Source: Zoogloea ramigera (GTDB taxonomy: Bacteria; Pseudomonadota; Gammaproteobacteria; Burkholderiales; Rhodocyclaceae). From it: DNA of 64,000 nucleotides. Shown piece after piece: positions 50,060 to 58,808 of the stretch. The number at the start of each line of letters is the position of its first letter. Position 1 is the first letter of the stretch. The DNA lies in contig NZ_BJNV01000014.1 of the NCBI RefSeq assembly GCF_006539865.1, positions 31,107-95,106 of the forward strand, in the 5' to 3' direction. Below the pieces are notes generated by a model, which was not told the DNA's origin, searched no databases, and was given only the letters and a program-made list of their open reading frames with translations. The translations under genes and the position numbers were made by a program.

Positions 50060-50458
50060 CGCCGTCTCCTGAAGAAAAGCTCACTGGAAGAACTACAACC
50101 GCAGTCTAGTTCTTTGGGGGTATGAGCAAAGACGACATATTCCTGCTTATGATGAGCAATATAGATCACCCCAGACACCCCGCAGCAGCAGCCCGGAGGC
50201 GCACGATGGAACACGGCGCCCCGGTCTTCCGGGCGCCGGGATGGGTGGGGCGAGCGCTCCCGTGGAACGGAGCGCGGCTGCGAGTGGGGATGATGCCGGT
50301 CACGCCGCCGGTGACAACCGCTGGCGGGCAGGTGGCGTCGAGGAGGCCGGAGTGCTTACCAAAGAGGTAGGTGAGCGCCGGCCACGGGGCCTCGGTGAAG
50401 CCCCCGGGATGTCAGGGGCGGCGCTCCGCCTTGCGCGTGATGGGCCGCCCGGCCCGGG
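50060..50458. other. 399-bp intergenic region upstream of the MFS operon
   Basis: It contains an imperfect palindrome TGCTTATGATGAGCA (50144-50158), 85 bp before the MFS start, which could be an operator of a LysR-type regulator, and a strong hairpin GGCGCCCCGG-TCTT-CCGGGCGCC near 50214-50236. An 82-codon frame at 50122-50370 has unlikely composition and is not taken as a gene. I see no known riboswitch here. Confidence 0.35.
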
Positions 50459-51367
50459 CTAGCCCGGCCCCCAGCGGGTCAGCACCGCCAGCCAGCCGGT
50501 CAGCGTGAGCGCCGCAGCCACCGTGGTGGCCGAGATCAGCCAGGCCACGCCGGGGCCGTCGCCGCCCATCCGCATTGCCAGGATGTAGGCCGACGAGGCC
50601 GTCGGCAGCGCGGCAAAGATCACCGCCGTCGCAAACGCCACCCCGCCCAGCCCGAAGGCGGTCGCCAGCCACCAGGCCAGCGCCGGCAAGGCCAGCAGCT
50701 TCACCAGGCATAGATAAACCGCGCCGATGCGGCGGCCCGCCTGGCCACCGCCGCGCAGCGCCGCCCCCACCGCCAGCAGGCCGAGGGTCACCGCCGCGTC
50801 GGCGAGGCGCTGCATGAAGGGCAGCACCGGCTCCGGCAGCCGCGCCCCCGACAGGTTGAAGGCCAGCCCGGCCACGGTGGCGATGATCAGCGGGTTGCGC
50901 AGCAGCTCCCGCAGCAGGCGGCCCTGCCCGTGGCGCGCCAGCATGCCCACCGCAGCCATGTTGGCGAAGGGCACCATCGCGCCGCACAGGGCGCCCATCA
51001 TCGCCAGGCCCGGCGCGCCGGCAAACTTGCCCGCCACCGCGATACCGATGTAGGTGTTGAAGCGGTAGGCGCACTGGGCCCGCGACGCAAAGCCCATCGC
51101 GTCCAGCCCCAGCAGCGGCCGCCCGGCAAGCGCCAGCAGCAGCCCGGCCGCCATGCACAGCAGCCCCACCGCCAGCAGCGGCGCCATCGCGACGAGGTCG
51201 ATGCTGGCCCGCGCCAGGGCGTTGAAGAGCAGCGCCGGGAAGAACACGAAATACACCAGCCGCTCGACCCCCGGCCAGAACCCGTCCCCCAGCCCGAAGA
51301 AGCGGCGCAGCAGCACGCCAAGGGCGATCAGCGCGAAATCCGGCAGGAGGAGCAGGAAACTCTGCAT
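50459..51367 (-). CDS. AEC-family (auxin efflux carrier-like) transporter
   Basis: A 302-residue inner-membrane protein with about ten hydrophobic segments in two halves. The half-motif NTYIGIAVAG and the second-half FAALPTASSAYILA are typical of AEC permeases such as malonate or malate transporters. ATG at 51367 fits the family length; a frame upstream to 51910 only overlaps the anti-sigma gene. Substrate unknown. Confidence 0.9.
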   Translation of the reverse strand: MQSFLLLLPDFALIALGVLLRRFFGLGDGFWPGVERLVYFVFFPALLFNALARASIDLVAMAPLLAVGLLCMAAGLLLALAGRPLLGLDAMGFASRAQCAYRFNTYIGIAVAGKFAGAPGLAMMGALCGAMVPFANMAAVGMLARHGQGRLLRELLRNPLIIATVAGLAFNLSGARLPEPVLPFMQRLADAAVTLGLLAVGAALRGGGQAGRRIGAVYLCLVKLLALPALAWWLATAFGLGGVAFATAVIFAALPTASSAYILAMRMGGDGPGVAWLISATTVAAALTLTGWLAVLTRWGPG

Positions 51368-51450
51368 GGCAGCGGCACGACAGGAAGGGGAAGCCGAGTG
51401 TGCCAGAAGCCCGGCGCCGCTTCGATCCGGGCTCTCCACATGCGCGCCGG

Positions 51451-52197
51451 CTACATCACCTTCACGGCGCGGCCGATGTAGCGGACGGGGCCGGTGGGGC
51501 GGCCGGTGGGCGAGCCGCTGCGTGGCTCGAGGGTCAGCTCGAAGAGCTGGTCGGGCTGCACCGCCGGAAGGCTGCCCGCCGGCACCCGCAGGGTCTGGCC
51601 CGGCGTGACGAGGCCCAGCGACACCGGCGCGCTCCAGCCCTCGGCCTTGGTCCAGAACTGCAGCGCCTTGTCGCGGGGCACCTCGACGGCACCGAGGGGG
51701 ATCAGCTCCACCTGCCGGGCGCCGGACGCGCCGGCCTGCACCACCCAGCCCGGCGCCTTGTCGTCGGGGGCCACCAGCACCACCATGAAGCGCGCCTCGG
51801 CCGGCGGCTCGGCCAGGCGGCCGACCAGCACCGCCGCCAGCAGCGTAGCGATCGCGAAGCCCCCAGCCGTGAGGCCACGCCACAGGGCCAAGCTGTCCCA
51901 GCGCCACCACGCCCGGCGCGGGGCCGGCCGCGGCGCCGGCACGGCCAGCGCGTCGAGGCTACGCTCGATGCGCGCCCACAGCCGCGGCGACGACGCCACC
52001 GGCTCGACCAGGCCGGTGAGCGGCAGCAGCCGGTCTTCCCAGGCATGGACGGCAGCCTGCAGCTGCAGATCATCGGCAAGCCGCGCCTCGACCTCCCGGC
52101 GGCGGGCCGCGGACAAGGTGCCCAGCACATACTCGCCGGCGAGTTCGTGGAGTGCGTGGCGTTCGGGGGGAATGTTGCCGGTCTTCGTCGTGCTCAT
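51451..52197 (-). CDS. Anti-sigma factor (RskA-like)
   Basis: A 248-residue single-pass protein. The N-terminal 70 residues (HALHELAGEYVLGTLSAARR...) form the anti-sigma domain; one TM (about 110-132); the periplasmic domain (VELIPLGAVEVPRD, PGQTLRVPAGSLPAVQ) is the RskA C-terminal type. ATG at 52197 overlaps the sigma factor stop as ATGA. It should hold the ECF sigma factor until an envelope signal triggers release. Confidence 0.92.
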   Translation of the reverse strand: MSTTKTGNIPPERHALHELAGEYVLGTLSAARRREVEARLADDLQLQAAVHAWEDRLLPLTGLVEPVASSPRLWARIERSLDALAVPAPRPAPRRAWWRWDSLALWRGLTAGGFAIATLLAAVLVGRLAEPPAEARFMVVLVAPDDKAPGWVVQAGASGARQVELIPLGAVEVPRDKALQFWTKAEGWSAPVSLGLVTPGQTLRVPAGSLPAVQPDQLFELTLEPRSGSPTGRPTGPVRYIGRAVKVM

Positions 52198-52757
52198 CCC
52201 ATGCACTCCCGCAGGGCGGCCAGGCTGCGTTTGATCCAGGCCTTCACGGTGCCGAGCGGCGCTTCCAGCCGCCGGGCGATCTCATTGTGGGACAAGCCAT
52301 CCACGTAGGCGTGGAGGATGCAGTTGCGCCGCACCGGCTCGAGTTGTTCGAGACAGGGCCCGAGGCGGCCCGCGCTGTCCTGCCACGCGAAGGCGTCGGC
52401 CATGTCGTGCCAGGCCTCCAGCGAGGCGCGGGCGTCGAGGGCCGCGGCGGTGTCGTCATCCACCGCCAGCTCCCGCGCGCCGTCGCGCACCGCGTTGAGC
52501 GCGAGGTTGCGGGCCACGCTGTAGATCCAGCCGCGGGCCGAACCGCGCGCCGGGTCGAAGCGGGCGGCGCGGGTCCAGATGTTCACGCAGGCGTCATGGA
52601 CGATGTCCTCGGCGAGGGCGGCATCGCGCACGATGCGCTGCACCACGCCGAGCAGACGCCCGCCCTCCTGGGCGTACAGGCGCTGCATGGCCGCCCGCTC
52701 GCCGGCGGCGCAAGCAGCCAGGGTGGCTTCGTAATCGAACTCGGGCAGGGCTGGCAC
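52194..52757 (-). CDS. ECF sigma factor (SigK/RpoE-like)
   Basis: A 187-residue ECF sigma factor with region 2 (ALYAQEGGRLLGVVQRIV-like and DIVHDACVNIWTRAARFDP) and region 4 (ILHAYVDGLSHNEIARRLEAPLGTVKAWIKRSLAALRE). GTG start at 52757 without a clear SD. Coupled to the anti-sigma gene. The likely local target is the DUF3455 gene just upstream. Confidence 0.94.
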   Translation of the reverse strand: MPALPEFDYEATLAACAAGERAAMQRLYAQEGGRLLGVVQRIVRDAALAEDIVHDACVNIWTRAARFDPARGSARGWIYSVARNLALNAVRDGARELAVDDDTAAALDARASLEAWHDMADAFAWQDSAGRLGPCLEQLEPVRRNCILHAYVDGLSHNEIARRLEAPLGTVKAWIKRSLAALRECMG

Positions 52758-52839
52758 GTTGGGCGGGGCTCGGGTTTGGCCACCACAGGCGAGGTGCCCG
52801 CGGCGGCCAGACCGATCTTACCCGAAGCGTCTTGAATGC

Positions 52840-53403
52840 TCAGAGCGCTTTCCAGAACAGGTAGTCAGCCTGATAGGCCACCGTCTCGCGCTGGCCGCGC
52901 TTGCCGGTGTTGCACTCGGCAGCCGGCGCCACGCCGCCCTTCAGCGCGACGCGCTGGATGTAGGTCACGCCGACCAGCGCCCCGCTGCCGCTGGCCGGGT
53001 TGGCCTTGACCAGCTGGTAAGGCAGATTGCCGGCGCCAGACGGCGCGACGGCCAGCTGGGTGGCGGTGAGCTTGGAGCCATCGAGCGCCTCCCAGGTCGC
53101 CGGCGGGCCGTAGTAGCTGCCGACCGCCTTGCCGGCGCGATCCGTGAGCACCGCCTTCGGGCCGACGAAAACCCACTCGGTCTGCCCCGGCGCATTGGCC
53201 TTGTCGCGGCATTCGTAGGTGATCTCGCCGGTGCCGGTGGTCTCCCAGGCCAGGTGGTTGCCGGCCGGCACCTTGATGGTGTCGGGCAGGCCGCTCTGGC
53301 TGGAGGCCATCGGCGCGGAGCCCATCGACGAGCAGGCGCCGAGCAGGCCGGCGGCGGCGATGAGGGACAGGCGGGCAGTGATGGAAGCGGGGGTGGTTTT
53401 CAT
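52840..53403 (-). CDS. DUF3455-family lipoprotein
   Basis: A 187-residue exported protein with a lipobox LLGAC (Cys24). The DUF3455 core is visible: LAWETTGTGEITYECR, WVFVGPKAVLTDRAGKAVGSYYGPPATWEA, LPYQLVKANPASGSGALVGVTYIQR, and a terminal CNTGKRGQRETVAYQADYLFWKA. These proteins often sit beside ECF sigma/anti-sigma pairs and may be their targets; function unknown. RBS GGAGAAA region upstream. Confidence 0.9.
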   Translation of the reverse strand: MKTTPASITARLSLIAAAGLLGACSSMGSAPMASSQSGLPDTIKVPAGNHLAWETTGTGEITYECRDKANAPGQTEWVFVGPKAVLTDRAGKAVGSYYGPPATWEALDGSKLTATQLAVAPSGAGNLPYQLVKANPASGSGALVGVTYIQRVALKGGVAPAAECNTGKRGQRETVAYQADYLFWKAL

Positions 53404-53546
53404 GGTTTTTCTCCAGTCGGGGTTGGGGGTAGAGACCGGCGTTTGATGCGCCGTCATGTCCACTACCCGCCAGCCCCGCGACTGGATGCACCCGCCCGAA
53501 AATATTTTTTCGGCACCCGCCGGGTGCCCTGCGTGGCGGCCCGGCG

Positions 53547-54782
53547 CTACTCGTAGCGACGGATGTCGTCGATCACCTTGCCGTCGTTGGCCAGGCTGCC
53601 CGGGGCGCAGAAGCTCACCTCGCCGCGCAGCTTGGTGAGCTCGCGGATCGAGCCGGCCAGCGCCTCGGCGAGTCCCGCCGGCGGGCTGACCACCTCGCAG
53701 TGCAGGGTCATGCGGTCGTTGTGATCGGGGTTGTCCACCACCAGGCGGCCGCGGCCGAGCTCCGGGTGGCGCTTGAGCACCGCCGCCACCTGCCCCGGGT
53801 GCACGAACATGCCGCGCACCTTGGTGGTCTGGTCGGCCCGCCCGAGCCAGCCGCGGATGCGCGTGTTGGTGCGCCCGCAGGGCGAGACGCCCGGCAGCAC
53901 CGCCGACAGGTCGCCGGTGCCGAAGCGGATCAGCGGATAGTCGGGGTTGAAGCTGGTCACCACCACCTCGCCCACCTCGCCGGGGGCCACCGGGTCGCCG
54001 GTGCCGGGGCGGACGATCTCGAGGAGCACGTCCTCGTCGAGCACCATGCCCTCCAGCGCCGGCGTCTCGAAGGCAATCAGGCCGATGTCGGCGGTGGCAT
54101 AGGCCTGGTAGGCCTGGATGCCGGCCGCGGCAAGCGCCTGCCGCTGGCTGGGCGGAAAGGCCTCGCCGGAGACGAAGGCCTTTTTCAGGCTGTCGAGGCG
54201 CAGGCCCGCCTCGGCCGCCTTGTCGAGCAGGATGCGCAGGAAGGACGGCGTGCCGGCGTAGGCGTCGGGGCGCAGGTCGAGCATCGCTGCGAGCTGCTGC
54301 TCGGTCTGCCCCACCCCGGCCGGAAACACCGTGCAGCCCAGCGCCTGGGCCGCGGTTTCCATCATCGAACCGGCGGGCGTGAAGTGGTACGAGAAGGTGT
54401 TGTGCACCAGGTCGCCGGCCCGGAAACCCGCCGCATGGAAGGCCCGCGCCAGCCGCCAGTAATCCTTGCGCGCGCCCTCCGGCTCGTAGATCGGCCCCGG
54501 CGAGGCGAACACCCGCGCGCACCCCGGCCCCCAGCCGGTGGCCGCAAAACCACCGAAGGGCCGCGCGAGCTTCTGCCGTTCGAGGAGCTCGGACTTGCGG
54601 ATCACCGGCAGGCTTGCCAGCGCTTCGCGGGTGGTGATGGCGGCCGGGTCCACGTCCTGCAGCAGGGCCGCGAAGGCCGGCGCCCGGGCCTTGGCGTGGG
54701 CGATCTGCGCCGGCAGACGGGCCAGCAGCTCCTGCTCGCGGGCTGCGGGGTCGCGGGTTTCACGGGCATCGTAGTATTTCAT
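53547..54782 (-). CDS. PaaK-like AMP-forming CoA ligase
   Basis: A 411-residue adenylate-forming enzyme of the phenylacetate-CoA ligase family. The family's YATADIGLIAFE, RFGTGDLSAVLPG and RGWLGRADQTTKVRGMFVHP (adenylation and hinge region) are present; the P-loop-like start near FASPGPIYEPE is altered compared with SSGTTG in PaaK. It would activate an aromatic or related carboxylic acid. ATG at 54782. Last gene of the liv/ligase cluster, separated from livF by an inverted repeat. Confidence 0.82.
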   Translation of the reverse strand: MKYYDARETRDPAAREQELLARLPAQIAHAKARAPAFAALLQDVDPAAITTREALASLPVIRKSELLERQKLARPFGGFAATGWGPGCARVFASPGPIYEPEGARKDYWRLARAFHAAGFRAGDLVHNTFSYHFTPAGSMMETAAQALGCTVFPAGVGQTEQQLAAMLDLRPDAYAGTPSFLRILLDKAAEAGLRLDSLKKAFVSGEAFPPSQRQALAAAGIQAYQAYATADIGLIAFETPALEGMVLDEDVLLEIVRPGTGDPVAPGEVGEVVVTSFNPDYPLIRFGTGDLSAVLPGVSPCGRTNTRIRGWLGRADQTTKVRGMFVHPGQVAAVLKRHPELGRGRLVVDNPDHNDRMTLHCEVVSPPAGLAEALAGSIRELTKLRGEVSFCAPGSLANDGKVIDDIRRYE

Positions 54783-54863
54783 GGTGTCTCCGCAGTACGT
54801 GGGGGCGCTTTGCGCGGGGTTGCTTTGTGCCGGAGAGCGGCGGGGTTTCGTTGGCTCGGCCTT

Positions 54864-54950
54864 GCGTTGGCTGAGGGTTCGGCTTGGTTGCTGGTCGCTG
54901 ATGGGGACCAGCAACCAGCAACCAAGCGGATACGCAACCGCAGCCAACGC
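54864..54950. repeat. Nested inverted repeat between livF and the PaaK-like gene
   Basis: An outer pair GCGTTGGCTG (54864-54873) and CAGCCAACGC (54941-54950) encloses an inner 14-bp pair, GCTTGGTTGCTGGT (54882-54895) with ACCAGCAACCAAGC (54914-54927). The central loop also contains a third CAGCAACC copy, so it can fold in more than one way. No T-run follows, so it is probably an RNA processing/stability element or a mobile REP-type sequence. Confidence 0.6.
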
Positions 54951-54958
54951 CCGCCCCC

Positions 54959-55759
54959 CTACGACAACCACCTCTTCCGTCGCCGGTAATGCTTCACCTC
55001 CCTGAAGCTCTTCCGTCCTTCCGACGAAAGCCCCAGGTAGAACTCCTTCACGTCCTCGTTGGTGCGCAGGTCGGCGGCTTCGCCTTCCATCACCACGCGG
55101 CCGTTCTCGAGGATGTAGCCGAAGTCGGCGTAGCGCAGCGCCACCATGGTGTTCTGTTCGGCCAGCAGGAAGCTCACGTTCTCCTTGCTGTTGAGATCCT
55201 TCACGATCTCGAAGATCTCCTCGACGATCTGCGGGGCGAGGCCCATCGACGGTTCGTCGAGCAGGATCATCTCGGGCTTGGCCATCAGCGCGCGGCCGAT
55301 GGCGCACATCTGCTGCTCGCCGCCCGACGTGTAGCCCGCCTGGGACGTGCGCCGCGTCTTGAGGCGCGGGAAGTAGGCATACACCTTCTCGAGGCTTTCC
55401 TTCAGCTCGGCGCGGCTCTGGCTGCGGGTGTAGGCGCCGGTGAGGAGGTTCTCCTCGATCGACAGGTGGCCGAAGCAGTGGCGCCCTTCCATCACCTGGA
55501 TCACCCCGCGCCGCACCAGGTCGGCCGGCGTGAGCTGGTCGATGCGGTTGCCCTTGAACTCCACCGAGCCCTTGGTCACGTCGCCCCGCTCGGCCCGCAG
55601 CAGGTTGGAGATGGACTTGAGGGTGGTGCTCTTGCCCGCCCCGTTGGCGCCGAGCAGGGCGACGATCTTGCCCTGGGGCACCTGGAGGGAGACGCCCTTG
55701 AGCACGAGGATCACGTGGTCGTAGATGACCTCGATGTTGTTGATGCTGAGGTAAGACAT
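54959..55759 (-). CDS. livF: Branched-chain/aromatic acid ABC transporter ATPase LivF-like
   Basis: A 266-residue ATPase with Walker A GANGAGKST, the signature TSGGEQQMCAIGRAL (LivF-type, GEQQ in place of GGQ) and Walker B MILLDEPSMGLAP. The C-terminus is basic (RRRKRW). ATG at 55759 is preferred to the ATG at 55771, where AGGAGG directly abuts the codon. It works with LivG as the second ATPase of the Liv importer. Confidence 0.92.
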   Translation of the reverse strand: MSYLSINNIEVIYDHVILVLKGVSLQVPQGKIVALLGANGAGKSTTLKSISNLLRAERGDVTKGSVEFKGNRIDQLTPADLVRRGVIQVMEGRHCFGHLSIEENLLTGAYTRSQSRAELKESLEKVYAYFPRLKTRRTSQAGYTSGGEQQMCAIGRALMAKPEMILLDEPSMGLAPQIVEEIFEIVKDLNSKENVSFLLAEQNTMVALRYADFGYILENGRVVMEGEAADLRTNEDVKEFYLGLSSEGRKSFREVKHYRRRKRWLS

Positions 55760-55819
55760 GGCGTCGGCCATCCTCCTGTGCGGGGCGGCGCGGGCCGCCC
55801 TCGATCATTCTTGTTCGCT

Positions 55820-56056
55820 GTAGGTCGGGTTGGCTCCGTAGGTCGGGTTGGCCCAAGGGGCGTAACCCGACACCCGGCCCCGGCGCTCTCCGTCGCGGGA
55901 GAGGCGTCGGGTTACGCTGCGCTAACCCGACCTACGAAGCTTTCCCGCTCATCGGCCCCGTAGGTCGGGTTAGCCCGAAGGGCGTAACCCGACGCACGGC
56001 TCCCACTGCTCACCGTGGAGAGAGGCGTCGGGTTACGCTGCGCTAACCCGACCTAC
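55820..56056. repeat. Cluster of REP-like inverted repeats
   Basis: Two composite palindromes (55838-55935 and 55960-56056), plus a solo half at 55820-55834. Each composite is GTAGGTCGGGTTRGC..., a reverse half GTAACCCGAC, a 35-bp middle, and the mirror GTCGGGTTACGC-TGC-GCTAACCCGACCTAC. Typical interspersed extragenic palindromes; here between livK and livF. The same halves appear at 58624-59135. Confidence 0.85.
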
Positions 56057-56073
56057 AAGCGGCCTAATCGAGC

Positions 56074-57396
56074 TCAGCTCTCCTTCGAGCAGTCGCGCGG
56101 CTTGATACCCTTTTCCTTGGCGTAGGCGGCGGCGGACTCCTCGATCATGCCGCGCACCAGCGGGCGGTCGGACTCGACCCAGTCGGTGATGACCTTCCAC
56201 TGGCTGCCGTCCCACTGCTGGAACTTCACCTTGCCCGGGCCTTCGTGGTCGGCGCAGGTGATCTTGAGGGGCGGCATGAAGCCGGTGGCGCCGAGGGCCT
56301 TCAGGCGGGCGTCGTCGAGGTTGAGGTTCTCGAAGCCCCAGCGCATCTGCTCGCCGGTGAGGGCCTTGCCCTTGCCGTATTTCTCCTGGGCCTTGCGGAT
56401 CGCCTCGACGGTGATGATGCCGTGCACCACGCCGCGGTTGTAATACACCGAGCCGACGCGGGCCTTGTCTTCCATGTTGCCCTTGTTCTTGCCGTACACA
56501 TGCTTCTTGATGTCGGCGACCACCGGGTAGTTGGCGCCGGCCACGTTGAAGCCGGCGGCCACGAAGCCCTTGGCGGCAGGGCCGGCGGGGATGGTGTCCT
56601 CCTCGGCGCCGGACCACCACACGCCGATCAGCTTCTCGCGCGGGAAGCCGGTCTTGGCGGCGGCCTTGATGGCGGTCGGGTTCATCACGCCCCAGCCCCA
56701 CAGCACCACGTAGTCGGGCTTGGCCTGGCGGATCTGCAGCCATTGCGACTGCTGCTCGTTGCCCGGGTGGGCCACGGCGATCTTGATCACCTCGAAGCCG
56801 TGCTTGGCCGCCAGCTTGTCCATGATGGCGTGGGATTCCTTGCCGTAGGCCGAGTCGTGGTAAAGCAGGCCGATCTTCTTGCCCTTCAGCTTGTCCATGC
56901 CACCTTCCTTCTGGCCCATGTAGTTCACGATGGCCGAAGCCTGGGACCAGTAGGTGGTGATCATCGGGAAGACCCACGGGAAGACCCGGCCGTCGGCGGC
57001 GTCGGTGCGGCCGTAGCCGATAGTGACCATCGGGATCTTGTCCTGGGCGACCTTGTCGAGCACCGAGTAGGTGATGCCGGTGGACACCGGCTGGAACACG
57101 CTGTTGCCGGTGCTGCCCTTCTTCTTGAGGCGCTCGTAGCACTCCACGCCGCGGGCGTTGTTGTACTCGGTCTCGCACTCTTCCCAGGTCAGCTTGACGC
57201 CATTGACGCCGCCGTCGCGCTCGTTGACGAGCTGCATGTAGTCGATCCAGCCGCCGAACAGCCCGGAGCCGCCGGAGGCGTAGGGGCCGACCCGGTAGCT
57301 CGGCAGGCCGATGAACTGTTCGTCGGCGCTCGCCACGGCGCTGCCCAGCAGGCCGGCGATGGCAGCACCCAGCAGGACGGTGTGCTTCAGTTTCAT
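56074..57396 (-). CDS. livK: Periplasmic substrate-binding protein of Liv-type ABC importer
   Basis: A 440-residue protein with a signal peptide (1-24, SAVASA). It has the two-lobed type I periplasmic binding fold with FIGLPSYRVGPYASGGSGLF at the mature start and many YGKES/VALWGWGVMNPTAIKAAAK-like segments. Larger than LivK (about 365), like the aromatic/short-acid-binding proteins of Rhodocyclales. RBS GAGGAG. Substrate is probably an aromatic or branched carboxylate given the ligases in the cluster. Confidence 0.9.
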   Translation of the reverse strand: MKLKHTVLLGAAIAGLLGSAVASADEQFIGLPSYRVGPYASGGSGLFGGWIDYMQLVNERDGGVNGVKLTWEECETEYNNARGVECYERLKKKGSTGNSVFQPVSTGITYSVLDKVAQDKIPMVTIGYGRTDAADGRVFPWVFPMITTYWSQASAIVNYMGQKEGGMDKLKGKKIGLLYHDSAYGKESHAIMDKLAAKHGFEVIKIAVAHPGNEQQSQWLQIRQAKPDYVVLWGWGVMNPTAIKAAAKTGFPREKLIGVWWSGAEEDTIPAGPAAKGFVAAGFNVAGANYPVVADIKKHVYGKNKGNMEDKARVGSVYYNRGVVHGIITVEAIRKAQEKYGKGKALTGEQMRWGFENLNLDDARLKALGATGFMPPLKITCADHEGPGKVKFQQWDGSQWKVITDWVESDRPLVRGMIEESAAAYAKEKGIKPRDCSKES

Positions 57397-57483
57397 GGTG
57401 TGTCTCCTCTTTTTGGTTTGGGTGCTACGACGAAAACGGGTTCAGTTCAGACTTGGGACGCGCAACAGCTTCATTCATGAACA

Positions 57484-58551
57484 TCAGTGCGGGAAGGGCC
57501 ACAGGCGCAGCTTCTCTTTGGCGATCTGCCACAATCGGGCCAGCCCGTGGGGCTCGACGATCAGGAAGAAGATGATCAGGCCGCCGAAGATGATGAGCTG
57601 GAAGTTGGACACGAAGCCGGCCCCCAGCGCGTCACCGAACAGCGCCGGCACGACGTTGTCCAGCAGGATCGGCAGCAGCACGATGAAGGCCGCGCCGAGG
57701 AAGGAGCCCATGATGGAGCCGACCCCGCCGATGATGATCATGAACAAAATCTTGAACGACAGATCGAGGTTGAAGCCCTCGGGCTCGACGGTGCCGATGT
57801 AGGTGTAGGCATACAGCGCACCCGCCACGCCGCAGTAGAAGCTGCTCACCGCGAAGGCCAGCAGCTTGGTGCGCATCAGCCGGAAGCCGATCACCTGGGC
57901 CGCCACGTCCATGTCACGCACCGCCATCCAGGCGCGGCCGGTGGAGGAGCGCACCATGTTCTTGGCCAGCAGGGCCATGAAGGCGACGATCAGAAAGGTG
58001 AGCACGTACTTGGCCTCGGGCGACTCGAAGGTGTAGCCGAGGATGGTCACGGCCTGGGCCGTCACCACGCCCGACGACGAGTTGTTGGAGAACCACGGAA
58101 ACTTCACCAGCGCCCACACAATGAAGAACTGCGCCGCCAGCGTGGCCACCGCCAGGTAAAAGCCCTTGATGCGCAGGCTGGGCAGCCCGAACAAGATGCC
58201 CACCCCCGCCGAGGTGAGCCCGGCCAGCACCAGCGCCAGCAGAAAGGGCATGCCGTCGATGCGCAGCATGAAGTTATAGGCCGCAAAGGCCCCAACCGCC
58301 ATGAAGGCCGCCGAGCCGAGCGACAGCTGCCCGGCGTAGCCGGTGAGGATGTTGAGGCCCAGCGCCGCCAGCGAGAAGATCAGCACCGGGATGAGGATCG
58401 CCTTCAGCCAGTATTCATTGGAGAACAGCGGCACCGCCACGCCCAGCACCAGCATCAGCACCCAGAACCCGATGCGGTCCTGGCGGATCGGGAAGATGCG
58501 GGCGTCTTCGGCATAACTGGCCTTGAACTGGCCGGCTTCACGGTAAAACAT
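57484..58551 (-). CDS. livM: Liv-type ABC permease LivM
   Basis: A 355-residue permease with about ten membrane segments and the LivM motif GRAWMAVRDMDVAAQVIGF facing the ATPase. Its N-terminus (ARIFPIRQDRIGFWVLML) is as in the family. RBS AAGGAG. Precedes the binding-protein gene. Confidence 0.93.
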   Translation of the reverse strand: MFYREAGQFKASYAEDARIFPIRQDRIGFWVLMLVLGVAVPLFSNEYWLKAILIPVLIFSLAALGLNILTGYAGQLSLGSAAFMAVGAFAAYNFMLRIDGMPFLLALVLAGLTSAGVGILFGLPSLRIKGFYLAVATLAAQFFIVWALVKFPWFSNNSSSGVVTAQAVTILGYTFESPEAKYVLTFLIVAFMALLAKNMVRSSTGRAWMAVRDMDVAAQVIGFRLMRTKLLAFAVSSFYCGVAGALYAYTYIGTVEPEGFNLDLSFKILFMIIIGGVGSIMGSFLGAAFIVLLPILLDNVVPALFGDALGAGFVSNFQLIIFGGLIIFFLIVEPHGLARLWQIAKEKLRLWPFPH

Positions 58552-58623
58552 GGTGGTTAACTCCTTCGCCGCGCGGGCGGATGCCGGGGATGGGCGGGTT
58601 GTTCCGGTGTTGAATTCACAGCT

Positions 58624-58657
58624 GTCGGGTTACGCCCTGCGGGCTCACCCGACCTAC
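58624..58657. repeat. REP-like palindrome, unpaired copy
   Basis: GTCGGGTTACGCC-CTGC-GGGCTCACCCGACCTAC, a half of the same REP family seen at 55820-56056 and 58707-58804, with one base change in the loop-flanking stem. Confidence 0.8.
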
Positions 58658-58661
58658 GGGC

Positions 58662-58703
58662 TTGGCAAAGTGCGGGCTGCCATTGGCAATGTGGCCGGCA
58701 CCC
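58662..58703. repeat. Two isolated copies of the 21-bp unit
   Basis: Two tandem units beginning TTGGCAAAGTG (58662) and TTGGCAATGTG (58683), identical in period and core to the main array 100 bp further on, and separated from it by a REP composite. Confidence 0.85.
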
Positions 58704-58706
58704 TCC

Positions 58707-58804
58707 GTAGGTCGGGTTAGCGCAGCGTAACCCGACGCCATTCCAGCGACGGAGAGCACCGGGGCCATGTGTCGGGTTACGCCCTGCGGGCTAACCCGAC
58801 CTAC
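58707..58804. repeat. REP-like composite inside the repeat region
   Basis: Left half at 58707-58736 (GTAGGTCGGGTTAGC, then GTAACCCGAC) and right half at 58771-58804, separated by 34 bp, as in the composites at 55.8-56.1 kb. Confidence 0.85.
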
Positions 58805-58808
58805 AGAG

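Noticed and set aside
50195..50458. Possible riboswitch upstream of the AEC/MFS genes
   Set aside because: Hairpins are GC-rich but none matches the cobalamin, TPP, FMN or other conserved cores I could recall.
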